From Klebsiella ornithinolytica NBRC 105727 = ATCC 31898 (GTDB lineage Bacteria; Pseudomonadota; Gammaproteobacteria; Enterobacterales; Enterobacteriaceae), in the NCBI RefSeq assembly GCF_001598295.1, contig NZ_BCYR01000003.1, positions 124,001 to 188,000 of the forward strand: a stretch of DNA of 64,000 nt. Direction: 5' to 3'. How positions within the stretch are numbered: position 1 is the stretch's first letter; every line of letters begins with the position of its first letter. Below the pieces are notes generated by a model. It made no database searches. It was not told where the DNA came from and saw nothing but the letters and a program-made list of their open reading frames with translations. Positions 10,741 through 19,125 of this stretch are shown here, piece by piece. The position numbers and the translations under genes were made by a program.

Positions 10741-11700
10741 TCAGAGGAGTCTCAGGCGCAGACCTAAATCCTGGGGATAGGGATTAAAGTAGTTTTGCGT
10801 CAGCAGATAGCGGTCTGGAAATTCGCCCAGATAATGTTTGAGCAATGTCATCGGCGCGAGTATTGGCAGCAAACCGGCGCGATAGTTGAGGATCACCTCG
10901 CGAAGTTCGCCGCGCTGACGACTATTGAGCCGATCGCGAAAGTAGCCCTGGATATGCATCAGCACGTTGGTATGGTTTTTCCGCGAAGCGGGTTGTTTAA
11001 GAATCGCCATCAGCTTCGCGCGATAAGCGACAAAGAAGGCATCCAGATCTTCCCACTGGTGAAGGGAGGCAACGAAAGGCCCAATTTCGCGATAGCCCGC
11101 CTGGTCGTGCGCCAGCAGCTGCAGTTTGTACTGGCTATGGAAATCCAGGAGCGCACGGCGGCTAAGTCCCTGCGCTCGCAGGGTAGTTAACTGGTGCAGA
11201 GCGAAAACGCGCTCAACAAAGTTCTCCCGCAGCACCGGATCGTGCAGGCGGCCATCCTCTTCTACGGGCAGCCACGGGTAGTGCATCAGCAATTGCTGCG
11301 TGAAAAGACCCACTCCCTCTTTACGCCCACGGTGACCATTTTCGTCATACAGCCGCACGCGCTCCATACCGCAGCTGGGCGATTTAGCACAGACAACAAA
11401 GCCAGAGAGGGCATCCACGCGGGGGAGAAATGAGGCGCTAAATTCGGCCATTTTCTCCGTCACATCATCGTGGGGCGTTTGGCTAAAACGCATCTCAATG
11501 GCTCCTTCGTTGGTTTGCACCAGACGAAGAGCCGGGCGAGGAGCGGGCAGGCCGATGGCCATCTCCGGACAGACGGGTTTGAAGGCGACCCAATCCGCCA
11601 GTTCGTCCATGACAAAGCCCATACGTTTATGCCCGCCGTCAAAGCGTACGGCTGAGCCGGTTAAACATGCGCTGATGCCGACTGCGGGTTGCGTGTTCAT
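10741..11700 (-). CDS. ybgA: YbgA-type DUF523-DUF1722 protein
   Basis: The 319-aa protein has two domains. Residues 1-150 form DUF523 with the conserved starts GISACLTGSAVRFDGGHKR and KPVCPEMAIGLPAPR and the CAKSPSCGMERVRLY cysteine motif. Residues about 160-319 form DUF1722 (YbgA), with LLDFHSQYKLQLLAHDQ, RKNHTNVLMHIQGYFR and LNYRAGLLPILAPMTLLKHYL. E. coli YbgA is the DUF1722 part alone, next to the photolyase gene phrB; the fused form is common in other Enterobacterales. Here no phrB follows; yagU converges. A MerR/MlrA-type regulator precedes it on the same strand. The function is unknown; linkage elsewhere to photolyases and light-responsive regulators suggests stress or light response. 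Confidence 0.9.
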   Translation of the reverse strand: MNTQPAVGISACLTGSAVRFDGGHKRMGFVMDELADWVAFKPVCPEMAIGLPAPRPALRLVQTNEGAIEMRFSQTPHDDVTEKMAEFSASFLPRVDALSGFVVCAKSPSCGMERVRLYDENGHRGRKEGVGLFTQQLLMHYPWLPVEEDGRLHDPVLRENFVERVFALHQLTTLRAQGLSRRALLDFHSQYKLQLLAHDQAGYREIGPFVASLHQWEDLDAFFVAYRAKLMAILKQPASRKNHTNVLMHIQGYFRDRLNSRQRGELREVILNYRAGLLPILAPMTLLKHYLGEFPDRYLLTQNYFNPYPQDLGLRLRLL

Positions 11701-11917
11701 GGTGCCATCCTCTTAGTGCATTGGTTGTAGGAAGAACAGGGGGACCACCGGTTGCCGGCCCGCGCGACGTCTTCACATACTTAAAACTTACACAATAACT
11801 AATATTTGTCCAAGTATTAGCGAGGATATTTATTATTATCTATTTAATTCAAGTGGTTATATTTAACGGTTTTCATCGGTCCTTTACCGTCAGGCGATGT
11901 ACTAAAGTCCGGAGGAC

Positions 11918-12697
11918 TCAATCTCTTTGACTGGTATCGGCGGTCGCGTCCGGCGAGATATCGCCGGAGGAAAGGGAGATAACGTCGAGGGCGCTGACCT
12001 GCTGCCGCCAGCATGCGATCTGTTTTTTGCGGGCAGCGGTCAGTGTTCCGGAGGTGACCAGCAGCCAGTTTCGCTGCGGGAAAACCTCGGGCGCCAGAGC
12101 CGCCGGCGGGACGGGAAGGAGATCGATACGCTGGCCCTGGCCGGTACGGGCGAGGGCCTCCAGCCAGATTTCGCAGGGGTCGGAGAGATGCCAGCCGGCT
12201 ATCAGCCAGTTATCTCCCGGCGCTTTTTTATCGCCTTCGAGGCAAAACGAGGTATAGGCGATAATGATCCCGTCGAGAATTTCGCGCAGCGTCATCATTG
12301 TCGGGATGCGGGCAGACAGTTTACCGCGCAGCGGACGCAGTACTTTCGTAACCAGCTCCGGGCGCGGGGACTCGCGGCCTGCATCGTAGATTAGCTGGCG
12401 CAGGGCGTCGATTTTCCCCTCTTTAAGCCGCTGCAGCATGGTTTCCTGCAGGCTTGACCAGTTGTCAGTCCGCCTCGCGACGGGGCTATCCAGCAGAGGT
12501 TTCACCTGGCTGACGGGAACCCCTTTTTGAATCCAGTCGAGAATTTTGAGCGCCAGCTGAACATCATCATCACTGTACAGACGGTGTCCACCCTCTGTAC
12601 GCCGCGGTTTGAGCAGGCCATATCGGCGCTGCCAGGCGCGAAGCGTAGTGGGGTTGATCCCGCAAAGCCGGGCAAATTCACCGATGGAGTAAGACAT
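11918..12697 (-). CDS. MerR-family regulator, MlrA/BluR-like
   Basis: The 259-aa protein has an N-terminal MerR helix-turn-helix nearly identical to MlrA and BluR (IGEFARLCGINPTTLRAWQR, RYGLLKPRRTEGGHRLY, then WIQKGVPVSQVKPLLDS). The C-terminal 170 residues look like the degenerate cobalamin-binding/CAP domain of that group, with no obvious DxHxxG cobalamin ligand. MlrA controls curli/biofilm genes and BluR controls blue-light-linked small proteins. Position directly upstream of ybgA (217 bp, same strand) suggests it regulates that gene. It has a good ribosome site (AAGGAG) before the ATG. Whether it is an orthologue of mlrA or bluR cannot be decided. Confidence 0.85.
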   Translation of the reverse strand: MSYSIGEFARLCGINPTTLRAWQRRYGLLKPRRTEGGHRLYSDDDVQLALKILDWIQKGVPVSQVKPLLDSPVARRTDNWSSLQETMLQRLKEGKIDALRQLIYDAGRESPRPELVTKVLRPLRGKLSARIPTMMTLREILDGIIIAYTSFCLEGDKKAPGDNWLIAGWHLSDPCEIWLEALARTGQGQRIDLLPVPPAALAPEVFPQRNWLLVTSGTLTAARKKQIACWRQQVSALDVISLSSGDISPDATADTSQRD

Positions 12698-13063
12698 GAA
12701 GGAGACCTGATAAGAGAGAAAAGTCCCAATATACTATGAATTATTACCGGGTAAATGTTAAATGACCGACGCCCGCGTTGCCCTGCGCGGTCGCCGCGAT
12801 TGCGCAGATGACATCAGGTTCCGCTCATGCCGCCGAACGGCGTTATTTCAACGTTCGCGATGACGTTAAATTCCGCTTCCCGCCACCGCGTTACTGTCGA
12901 TTCCGGGCGCCCGTCGGTTATCGGTCTCCGCGAACAACCGCAGGCGCTTGCGCGGATCCTGAAATGGAATAAATTGATAATTTCACTGCGGCTTTAAGGT
13001 TTCGTTAATTAACCGCAACGATACTGATGAAATTAACTTTCCCGTAAACAAAGTGGTTAAATC
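12698..13063. other. 366-bp gap, possible gene remnant
   Basis: No intact gene is supported. The middle (12760-12990) is GC-rich and codon-like in short pieces in different frames (for example VTVDSGRPSVIGLREQPQAL in one frame and ERRYFNVRDDVKFRFPPP in another). This is what a frameshifted, decayed gene would look like. The last 90 bp are AT-rich and likely hold the promoter of the cytochrome gene. Confidence 0.35.
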
Positions 13064-13645
13064 ATGAAAGACCGGTTATGTCAGGCGCTTCCTCACCGCG
13101 ATACCCCTTTTTTTCGCGCGCTACATATCAGCGTCGCGATATTGGTTTTATTGCAGATTATTAACTCTGACTTCACTGAAAGTGAGGCCCTCGGCGAGGT
13201 TAACCTGGCTGGGTTCGTGACCTGGTTTCACGTTATCTCCGGATTTACATTGATTGCTCTGGGGATTGTGATGCTTATCTGGATGCTGACACAGCGTGGT
13301 TTTCATTACTATTTTGCCTGGCTGAAGCTCGATTTTCGCGGCATGGTTGTCGATTTCAAGACGCTGATTTCATTACGTCTTCCTGACGCGCATGCCGGGG
13401 GAGTGGCGGCATTTATTCAGGGGCTGGGGGTTCTGGCACTGCTGGGCGTGGCTCTGTGTGGCGGGCTCTGGTTTGTGCTGAATACAGCGCTTGGTCCATC
13501 CTCTGCGTTGGCACATGATGTCCTGGGCTTGCATAAATTCCTGACCGTATTTATTGAGACATATTTCTGGGCCCACGGCGCAATGGGATTACTGCATATT
13601 TTCCTGAAAGTCCGCAGCCAAAGGAATAATCCCGTGACTGAATAA
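13064..13645 (+). CDS. cytochrome b561-family di-haem membrane protein
   Basis: The 193-aa protein has four hydrophobic helices. Histidines are placed as expected for a cytochrome b/b561 of the inner membrane: FRALHISVAI, VTWFHVISG, LGLHKFLTV and FWAHGAMGLLHIF. Such proteins pass electrons between quinol and soluble or periplasmic partners. No redox partner gene is adjacent, so substrate and direction are unknown. It is a single gene. Confidence 0.8.
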   Translation: MKDRLCQALPHRDTPFFRALHISVAILVLLQIINSDFTESEALGEVNLAGFVTWFHVISGFTLIALGIVMLIWMLTQRGFHYYFAWLKLDFRGMVVDFKTLISLRLPDAHAGGVAAFIQGLGVLALLGVALCGGLWFVLNTALGPSSALAHDVLGLHKFLTVFIETYFWAHGAMGLLHIFLKVRSQRNNPVTE

Positions 13646-13748
13646 TCATGTTACCGCGAGAAAGGGGTTTCATTATTGTGCCCGACAAAAAACGCCGTCA
13701 GGATTTTACCTGGCGGCCATGTGCGAGACGTGAATTGCGCATCAATAT

Positions 13749-14297
13749 TTACGGCTTATATTGTAAATTCCATTCTTTCTTCAGAAGAGCATAAATACAG
13801 GTATTGTCATATCGTCGTTCGCCGCTGGCGGTCACAAACGAAACAAACTCTTTAAAACAGCCTTCCTGGCGCATCTGAAGACGTTCACAAAGTTTCTGAG
13901 AGGCCTGATTGTAGTCTTCAACATAGGCATACAAACGGCGGGCTTCTTTCGCCGTAAACAGATAGTGAAAAAGCGCGGAAACGGCTTCCGTCGCAAAGCC
14001 CTGACCCTCATAACGTTGATTAAAATGCCAGCCCACGGACCAGGTATTGTGGTCCGGCTCTTCGTCGTTGTCGGCAAACAGGTGCCCGATGAGCCGATCG
14101 CTTTCCTTGAGGCAAACTGCAAACTGGCTTGCGTCACTGGCCCTTTTGATGACGTCTTCCTTGGCTTGCGCAATGGAATTGAGCTTTTCATCCTGAAAAC
14201 AGGGCACGCGAGGGGAAGACAGGTATTCCAGCAGCGGCAGGGCATCTTTTTCTTTAAAAGAACGAATAAAAAGTCGTGAAGTCGTCGCTACGATCAT
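13749..14297 (-). CDS. GNAT-family N-acetyltransferase (RimJ/RimL-like)
   Basis: The 182-aa protein begins with the RimJ-type TSRLFIRSFKEKDALPLLEYL. The acetyl-CoA site lies in WSVGWHFNQRYEGQGFATEAVSAL (the Q/RxxGxG/A pattern reads QRYEGQGFA), and a typical C-terminal SQKLCERLQMRQEG follows. It transfers acetyl from acetyl-CoA to an amine, possibly a protein N-terminus or small amine. No Shine-Dalgarno is evident at the chosen ATG. It is isolated between a cytochrome gene and a CigR-like gene. Confidence 0.85.
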   Translation of the reverse strand: MIVATTSRLFIRSFKEKDALPLLEYLSSPRVPCFQDEKLNSIAQAKEDVIKRASDASQFAVCLKESDRLIGHLFADNDEEPDHNTWSVGWHFNQRYEGQGFATEAVSALFHYLFTAKEARRLYAYVEDYNQASQKLCERLQMRQEGCFKEFVSFVTASGERRYDNTCIYALLKKEWNLQYKP

Positions 14298-14475
14298 GAT
14301 GGGATAAGTCGCCGGGATAAGTTTGTGCCTAAACTAACATTCATCCAGGGATTGCCTCAATGCCTTTCGAAAATGCTGAACATCTCTCCGGTTAATGATG
14401 CCCGGTTTATCTGCTGAAATATCGATGGGAATTGATGATGGCTGCAGAATCATCCAAAAATAAGAAAACATGAAA

Positions 14476-14504
14476 TTGTTAAGGGTATAGCTTTGTCATA
14501 TGTT
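14476..14504 (+). promoter_or_regulatory. promoter of the CigR-like gene
   Basis: TTGTTA and TATGTT are separated by 17 bp, 35 bp before the ATG, which is preceded by AAGGAA. Confidence 0.5.
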
Positions 14505-14538
14505 TTAAGTGTCAACGTAATCTTAAGGAACAGTTATC

Positions 14539-15039
14539 ATGTTTAAGCGTCGCACTCTCAAAACTGCACTTGCGGCGGTTATATCTCTTGTTGTTCTTGC
14601 TGCGCCGGTTTATGCCAACCCAGGAAACGGCGGTGGGCATGGCAATGGCGGGGGGAACCACGGGAACAGCGGCAATCATGGCAACAGCGGCGACCATAAC
14701 AACCAGGGCCAGGGGAAGTCGGCTGAGGATCATGGCAACCGCAAGAACTATGGGAAACCAGACCATGTTGACTCCGATATCAGCTTCTCGCGGGCGCGCT
14801 CCCTGGCAGTAAATTATGGTCTGGTGGGTTATAAGGCGCTCCCTCCGGGTATCGCCAGGAATTTAGTCCGGGGCAAGCCATTGCCTCCGGGGATTGCGAA
14901 GAAAACGCTCCCGGCATCCATGATTAACGATTTACCCTATTATCCAGGATATGAATGGCGTGCGGTGGGCCATGATTTGGTGCTGGTCGCATTAAGTACG
15001 GCCATCGTTACATCAATCATTAATGGTGTTTTTGACTAA
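14539..15039 (+). CDS. CigR-family (RcnB-like fold) periplasmic/membrane protein
   Basis: The 166-aa protein has a signal peptide (MFKRRTLKTALAAVISLVVLA, cut after VYA). A Gly/Asn/His-rich low-complexity segment follows at residues 28-65, with repeats of GNGGGHGN and HGNSGNHG. The C-terminal RcnB-like domain includes LPPGIARNLVRGKPLPPGIAKKTLP and PGYEWRAVGHDLVLVALST, ending in a hydrophobic segment. This matches Salmonella CigR, an anti-virulence regulator encoded in SPI-3; outside Salmonella the role is unknown. The His/Gly-rich part could bind metal. It is a single gene with a clear promoter and terminator. Confidence 0.8.
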   Translation: MFKRRTLKTALAAVISLVVLAAPVYANPGNGGGHGNGGGNHGNSGNHGNSGDHNNQGQGKSAEDHGNRKNYGKPDHVDSDISFSRARSLAVNYGLVGYKALPPGIARNLVRGKPLPPGIAKKTLPASMINDLPYYPGYEWRAVGHDLVLVALSTAIVTSIINGVFD

Positions 15040-15060
15040 CGGTAAACCGTTTGCTCTGAG

Positions 15061-15084
15061 GCCCCGCAAATGCGGGGCTTTTTT
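15061..15084 (+). terminator. intrinsic terminator
   Basis: GCCCCGC and GCGGGGC form a perfect stem with loop AAAT, followed by six T. Confidence 0.95.
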
Positions 15085-15272
15085 ATCCGCGAAACAGCAA
15101 AGGGCAGCCAGGGCGAAGCGTCTTACGAGCGGGTGATTTTGTCCTCATTGGCTTAACGGGAATATCCCGGTAACGTCTGCCTCTGGCACAAGGCGGGTAT
15201 CGTGACCCGGGCCATTATTTACCCGCAGACCCGATCATAAGGTGGATGGGCTGACCCCAGAAATATCCGCTG

Positions 15273-16709
15273 TCAATGTTCCGAGGCCAGGTCGTGGCAC
15301 AAGCGACCGAGTTGTTCCACAGCCTTCAAAAGATGGCGGGTGGGTTCATTGGCACCGTTCAGGCGCAGGAAGTTTTGCAGTTCTGCCGCCCCCGGGGAAA
15401 ACAACGGTCCCGGACTGACGCCAATGCCAAGGGCGAGTGCGCGACGATGTACCTCCAGCGCATCTATCTTTGACGGAAGCTTTACCCAAATCAGAAAACC
15501 GGCTTCTGGAGCGGCTACCCGCGTGCCCGGTGGGAAGCTTGTTTCAACCTGTGCGATGATAGCCTGCATCCCTTGCGCAATGCGGAGCTTCAGCTGCCGC
15601 AGATGCCTGTCATAATCACCACTTGCCAGGAGCTCGCTCGCCGCGGCTTCAATCAGCGGCGCGCCGGCCCACTCTCCGGCCATTCGGGCCTGCAATACCG
15701 TTGAGTGATAGCGTCCGGCTGCAATCCAGCCGATTCTCCAGCCCGGCGCCAGGGTCTTAGACAGTGAGCTGCAATAAATAACATTTCCGCACCTGTCGAA
15801 GGCTTTACACGCAGGCGGACGCTGCGCATCCCCGGCCAGATCGCCATACACATCGTCCTCAATTAAAGGGATGCCCATGCCGGCAAGCAGGGCCACCAGA
15901 TCCCGCTTGCGCGCGACGGGCATGCTGGCACCTAACGGATTCTGCACCGTGGGTGAGGCAAGAACGGCCGCAGGACGGTGGCGCTGAAGGGCTTCTTCAA
16001 GCGGCGCCAACAGTAAACCTTCAACAGGATCAGTGGGGATCTGTAATGCCTTCAGGCCCAGATCCTCCAACAGCAGGAGCGTGCCGAAGTAGGCAGGCTG
16101 CTCAATTGCCACGGCATCACCCGGTTGGCACACGGCGCGGAGAGCCAGGCGTAGCGCCTGGGTTGCCCCTGCGGTAATGATAAGGTCATCCGCGCCAAAA
16201 AGTGCCCCCCACTGTGCCGCGCGCGCGGCAATCTTTCTGCGCAGGTCTGCTCTCCCCGGGGGCAGGCTGTAGCTCTGCCCGCGCGCATCAAGCCGACGAC
16301 CTGCAGTCTGCAATGCCCTTTGCAGAGTATCTACGGGAAGCCTGGCGGGATCCGGTAGCGCGGCGCCAAGCGGGACCAGGCGCGCCTCGGCGCTCCCGAA
16401 CAATGAGCGGGCTATTGCGGACATGGTTACCGGCACGGGGACGGGTAAAGAGGCGGTTCCCGGCCTCTCCCCGGCGGAGATGATCTGGTGGACAAAGTAA
16501 CCTGAGCGTGGTCGCGCGATAATCAGCCCCTCCGCCTCAAGATAACGTAGGGCCTCCAGCGCCGTGGGAAGGCTGACCTGCTCGCGCTCGGCCAGTTTAC
16601 GCGCGGAAATAATCCGATCTCCTGTGCGCAAAGCGCCTGAAGTCAGCGTCAGCCGCAGCAATTCGGCTATTCGGCGATAGTGGGGAGTCGGCGGGGACGG
16701 GTCGGACAT
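15273..16709 (-). CDS. MocR/PdxR-type regulator (GntR HTH + aminotransferase domain)
   Basis: The 478-aa protein has a winged helix at residues 1-75 (HYRRIAELLRLTLTSGALRTGDRI, then SARKLAEREQVSLPTALEAL and EGLIIARPRSGYFV). A fold-type I aminotransferase domain spans about 110-475. The PLP lysine is in YCSSLSKTLAPGWRIGWI, and the substrate/PLP Asp-Tyr region is IPLIEDDVYGDL. MocR proteins use PLP or amino-acid ligands to switch neighbouring genes. The start is set at 16709 (MSDPSPPTP); the longer reading would begin inside the operator region. It is divergent from the arylamine N-acetyltransferase, 98 bp apart, with a palindrome between them, so that gene is the likely target. Confidence 0.9.
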   Translation of the reverse strand: MSDPSPPTPHYRRIAELLRLTLTSGALRTGDRIISARKLAEREQVSLPTALEALRYLEAEGLIIARPRSGYFVHQIISAGERPGTASLPVPVPVTMSAIARSLFGSAEARLVPLGAALPDPARLPVDTLQRALQTAGRRLDARGQSYSLPPGRADLRRKIAARAAQWGALFGADDLIITAGATQALRLALRAVCQPGDAVAIEQPAYFGTLLLLEDLGLKALQIPTDPVEGLLLAPLEEALQRHRPAAVLASPTVQNPLGASMPVARKRDLVALLAGMGIPLIEDDVYGDLAGDAQRPPACKAFDRCGNVIYCSSLSKTLAPGWRIGWIAAGRYHSTVLQARMAGEWAGAPLIEAAASELLASGDYDRHLRQLKLRIAQGMQAIIAQVETSFPPGTRVAAPEAGFLIWVKLPSKIDALEVHRRALALGIGVSPGPLFSPGAAELQNFLRLNGANEPTRHLLKAVEQLGRLCHDLASEH

Positions 16710-16715
16710 CGTAAT

Positions 16716-16752
16716 CTGTATAGTCTGATTTTTGATAAATCTGACTATACAG
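16716..16752. promoter_or_regulatory. palindromic operator between mocR and nat
   Basis: CTGTATAGTC (16716-16725) and GACTATACAG (16743-16752) are perfect 10-bp inverted arms around a 17-bp spacer. A further CTATAGTGTG lies about 20 bp downstream toward the N-acetyltransferase, giving a third copy of TATAGT. MocR-type regulators commonly bind repeated sites of this sort, so this is the probable binding region for the adjacent MocR regulator. Confidence 0.65.
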
Positions 16753-16807
16753 GCGATACGAGGCGCCATCTATAGTGTGGGCAACACAAACCAGCCAAGG
16801 AAGTCCC

Positions 16808-17584
16808 ATGCACAGCGACAATTTTGATCTTTCCCTCTACTTCCGGCGCATAGGCTATAGCGGGCCTGCGGCTGCCGATACCGCCACGCTACAGGCGCTC
16901 ATGCGCCACCAGCTCTTTGCGCTCCCCTTTGAGAATCTGGACGTACAGGCAGGTAAAATCGTTTCGATGGAGCCTGATGATATTGCCAACAAATTATTAC
17001 AGCAGAGCCGGGGCGGCTACTGCTATGAACTCAACGGACTGTTTACGATGGCGCTGGAGACGCTGGGTATAACCTACCGTTTTGTCGCGGCGCGGCCAAT
17101 GTTCTATCCCGCGCGCCGGCCTAAAACCCATATGGCGGTCATTGCCGAAGTTGATGGCCGTCAATGGCTGTGCGACCTTGGGTTTGGTAGCTACGGTATC
17201 CGCGCGCCGCTGGCCTTAGACGAACTGGATACGGACATCATTCAGGATTTTGATACGTTCCGGCTGAGTCGCGATGCGAGTGGAGACTATCTGCTTCAGG
17301 CCAGGGTTGACGGAGACTGGTGCGATCAATACGGTTTTGACCTGTCGCCTCAGGAATGGATTGATTTTGTTCCGGCTAATTACCTTAACTCCACGCACCC
17401 CGATGCGGTCTTTGTACAAAAGCTGCTTGTCATCCAGCATCGACCCGAGGGGCGCTATATTCTGCTGGGCAATATGCTTAAGACCATTACTGCAGACAGG
17501 GTAGAAAAGCAGTGGCTGACAGAAGACGAAATTGCGCATGCGCTGGAAAACCGTTTCGCGCTTGTGCAGACCGTTCAGGTTTAA
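16808..17584 (+). CDS. arylamine N-acetyltransferase
   Basis: This is a cytoplasmic enzyme transferring acetyl from acetyl-CoA to arylamines, hydrazines or N-hydroxyarylamines (NAT/NhoA family). The 258-aa length is typical. The catalytic triad is visible: Cys72 in RGGYCYELNGLF, His108 in PKTHMAVI and Asp123 in WLCDLGFG. Other family marks are the early FALPFENLDV and the C-terminal ILLGNMLKTI. The ATG at 16808 follows AAGGAAG; the upstream in-frame ATG (16775) lacks a ribosome site. It faces a MocR regulator, implying control by a PLP- or amine-sensing protein. Confidence 0.93.
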   Translation: MHSDNFDLSLYFRRIGYSGPAAADTATLQALMRHQLFALPFENLDVQAGKIVSMEPDDIANKLLQQSRGGYCYELNGLFTMALETLGITYRFVAARPMFYPARRPKTHMAVIAEVDGRQWLCDLGFGSYGIRAPLALDELDTDIIQDFDTFRLSRDASGDYLLQARVDGDWCDQYGFDLSPQEWIDFVPANYLNSTHPDAVFVQKLLVIQHRPEGRYILLGNMLKTITADRVEKQWLTEDEIAHALENRFALVQTVQV

Positions 17585-17585
17585 G

Positions 17586-18035
17586 CTATTTCATCATCGA
17601 GAAGCTGACTTTAATGTTACCGCGCCCAACGGCATCTTGCAGCTTATTCGCCGCAACGACCTTGCCGATCGGCGTATAGCTGTAGGATGTGCGAAAGGTC
17701 TCGTAAAAAAGAACAACAGTATGACCACCGTATAACATGAGATCCCCCTGATAGAGGGTTTCAGGGCGGATGGGATTGGGGGGTAAAGGATGGGGTAAGT
17801 CAGCGAATTTCTCATTGCCGTTAAGCTCCTGCATCGTCAGCGTTAACGGCAGCTGTTTGATAAACGCCTTCGCTGTCGGATTATCAGCAAGCTCAACGTC
17901 GTAACTCTGTTGATGGAGGGTCAATTTCACAATCATCGGCTTCTCCTTACCTGACGGAACAGCACCCCCGGCATAAACGGGAAACACACAATGATTAACC
18001 AGGACAAATAACAGCGCTAACGGTTTATTCAACAT
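17586..18035 (-). CDS. exported cyclophilin-like fold protein
   Basis: The 149-aa protein has a signal peptide (LNKPLALLFVLVNHCVFPVYA). A cyclophilin_like domain follows: IVKLTLHQQSYDVELADNPT, AKAFIKQLPLTLTMQELNG, LYQGDLMLYGGHTVVLFYE and YSYTPIGKV. These small beta-barrels resemble cyclophilin, but prolyl isomerase activity is not assured. It is the last gene of a three-gene operon (efflux pump, hydrolase, this protein) and ends 1 bp from the convergent N-acetyltransferase. Confidence 0.8.
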   Translation of the reverse strand: MLNKPLALLFVLVNHCVFPVYAGGAVPSGKEKPMIVKLTLHQQSYDVELADNPTAKAFIKQLPLTLTMQELNGNEKFADLPHPLPPNPIRPETLYQGDLMLYGGHTVVLFYETFRTSYSYTPIGKVVAANKLQDAVGRGNIKVSFSMMK

Positions 18036-18083
18036 GGCTCTCCTGTAAATTTTCCGCTCCCTTTATGGGAGCGGCGGGTAGCA

Positions 18084-19112
18084 CTATTTCAGATTGGTTT
18101 TAAAGAATGACGTCAGCTTCGCAAAAGGGATCAGATCCGTTCGGTCGTACAGATCGACATGGCCTGCACCAGCAACGATATAGAGCTCTTTCGGTTGAGC
18201 TGCGCGCGCATAGGCATCCTCGCTAAACTCTTTTGAATGCGCATTGGCGCCGGTAATAAACAGCATTGGGCGCGGGGCAATGGTTTCAATATCGTTGAAC
18301 GGATAGAAATTCATAAATTTGCCAATGCTGCTTAACAGCGGTTTGGTGGTCAGCGCCTCTTTCTCGCCCTGCGGGGTATAGCCGCCTCGCGCTGTACGAT
18401 AGAAATCAAAAAACTCACGCTGTATGGCCGGTGTGGCGTCATCCAGCTTGTTTACGGTCCCCGGAATATATGCCTTCTCTGCACCGTTAAATTCGGCCTG
18501 TCGCTGTTCGATGGCCGACTGGATGAAGGACTGACGTTGCTCTGGCGTCTGGGAATGATTCAGGCCATTGCGGAAAGCCGAGCCCATGTCATACATGCTG
18601 ACAGTGGCAATCGCTTTCATCCTGGGGTCAATTTTGGCCGCGCTGATAACAAAGCTGCCGCTGCCACAAATCCCCAGCACGCCGATATTCTCAGGATCAA
18701 CGTACGGCTGGCTACTGAGGTAATCAACTGCCGCGCTGAAGTCATCAGAATATATTTCCGGCGAAATCAGATGACCCGGTTTACCTTCACTTTCACCCCA
18801 AAAGGAGAGATCGATTGCCAGCGTCACAAAGCCCCGATCCGCCAGTTTTTGCGCATACAGATTCGAGCTTTGCTCTTTTACCGCCCCCATCGGATGTCCG
18901 ACAATAATTGCCGGATTTTTGACATTCTTGTCCAGCGTTTTCGGAATAAATAAATTGCCTACAACGCTCATCTGGTACTGGTTTTTAAACGTCACCTTTT
19001 GCTGGATAACCTTATCGCTTTTATAAAAGTTGTCGGCGCCTTTTGACATATCCGCCGCAGAGGCGGCAAACGAGCTGATTAACAGCCCCAGCGCCAGCGT
19101 CATATTTTTCAT
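18084..19112 (-). CDS. exported alpha/beta hydrolase, dienelactone-hydrolase-like with Cys nucleophile
   Basis: The 342-aa protein has a signal peptide (MKNMTLALGLLISSFAASA). The alpha/beta hydrolase fold shows an oxyanion-region IIVGHPMGAVKEQ, a nucleophile elbow GVLGICGSGSF (Gly-x-Cys-x-Ser rather than GxSxG) and a catalytic His in VAGAGHVDLYDR. A Cys nucleophile is known in dienelactone hydrolases and related families. It is co-transcribed with the upstream MFS pump (13 bp apart, AGAGGA ribosome site in the gap) and followed 48 bp later by the cyclophilin-like gene. The periplasmic location suggests it acts on a compound exported or met outside the cytoplasm. Confidence 0.85.
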   Translation of the reverse strand: MKNMTLALGLLISSFAASAADMSKGADNFYKSDKVIQQKVTFKNQYQMSVVGNLFIPKTLDKNVKNPAIIVGHPMGAVKEQSSNLYAQKLADRGFVTLAIDLSFWGESEGKPGHLISPEIYSDDFSAAVDYLSSQPYVDPENIGVLGICGSGSFVISAAKIDPRMKAIATVSMYDMGSAFRNGLNHSQTPEQRQSFIQSAIEQRQAEFNGAEKAYIPGTVNKLDDATPAIQREFFDFYRTARGGYTPQGEKEALTTKPLLSSIGKFMNFYPFNDIETIAPRPMLFITGANAHSKEFSEDAYARAAQPKELYIVAGAGHVDLYDRTDLIPFAKLTSFFKTNLK

Positions 19113-19125
19113 GGAGTTTTATCCT

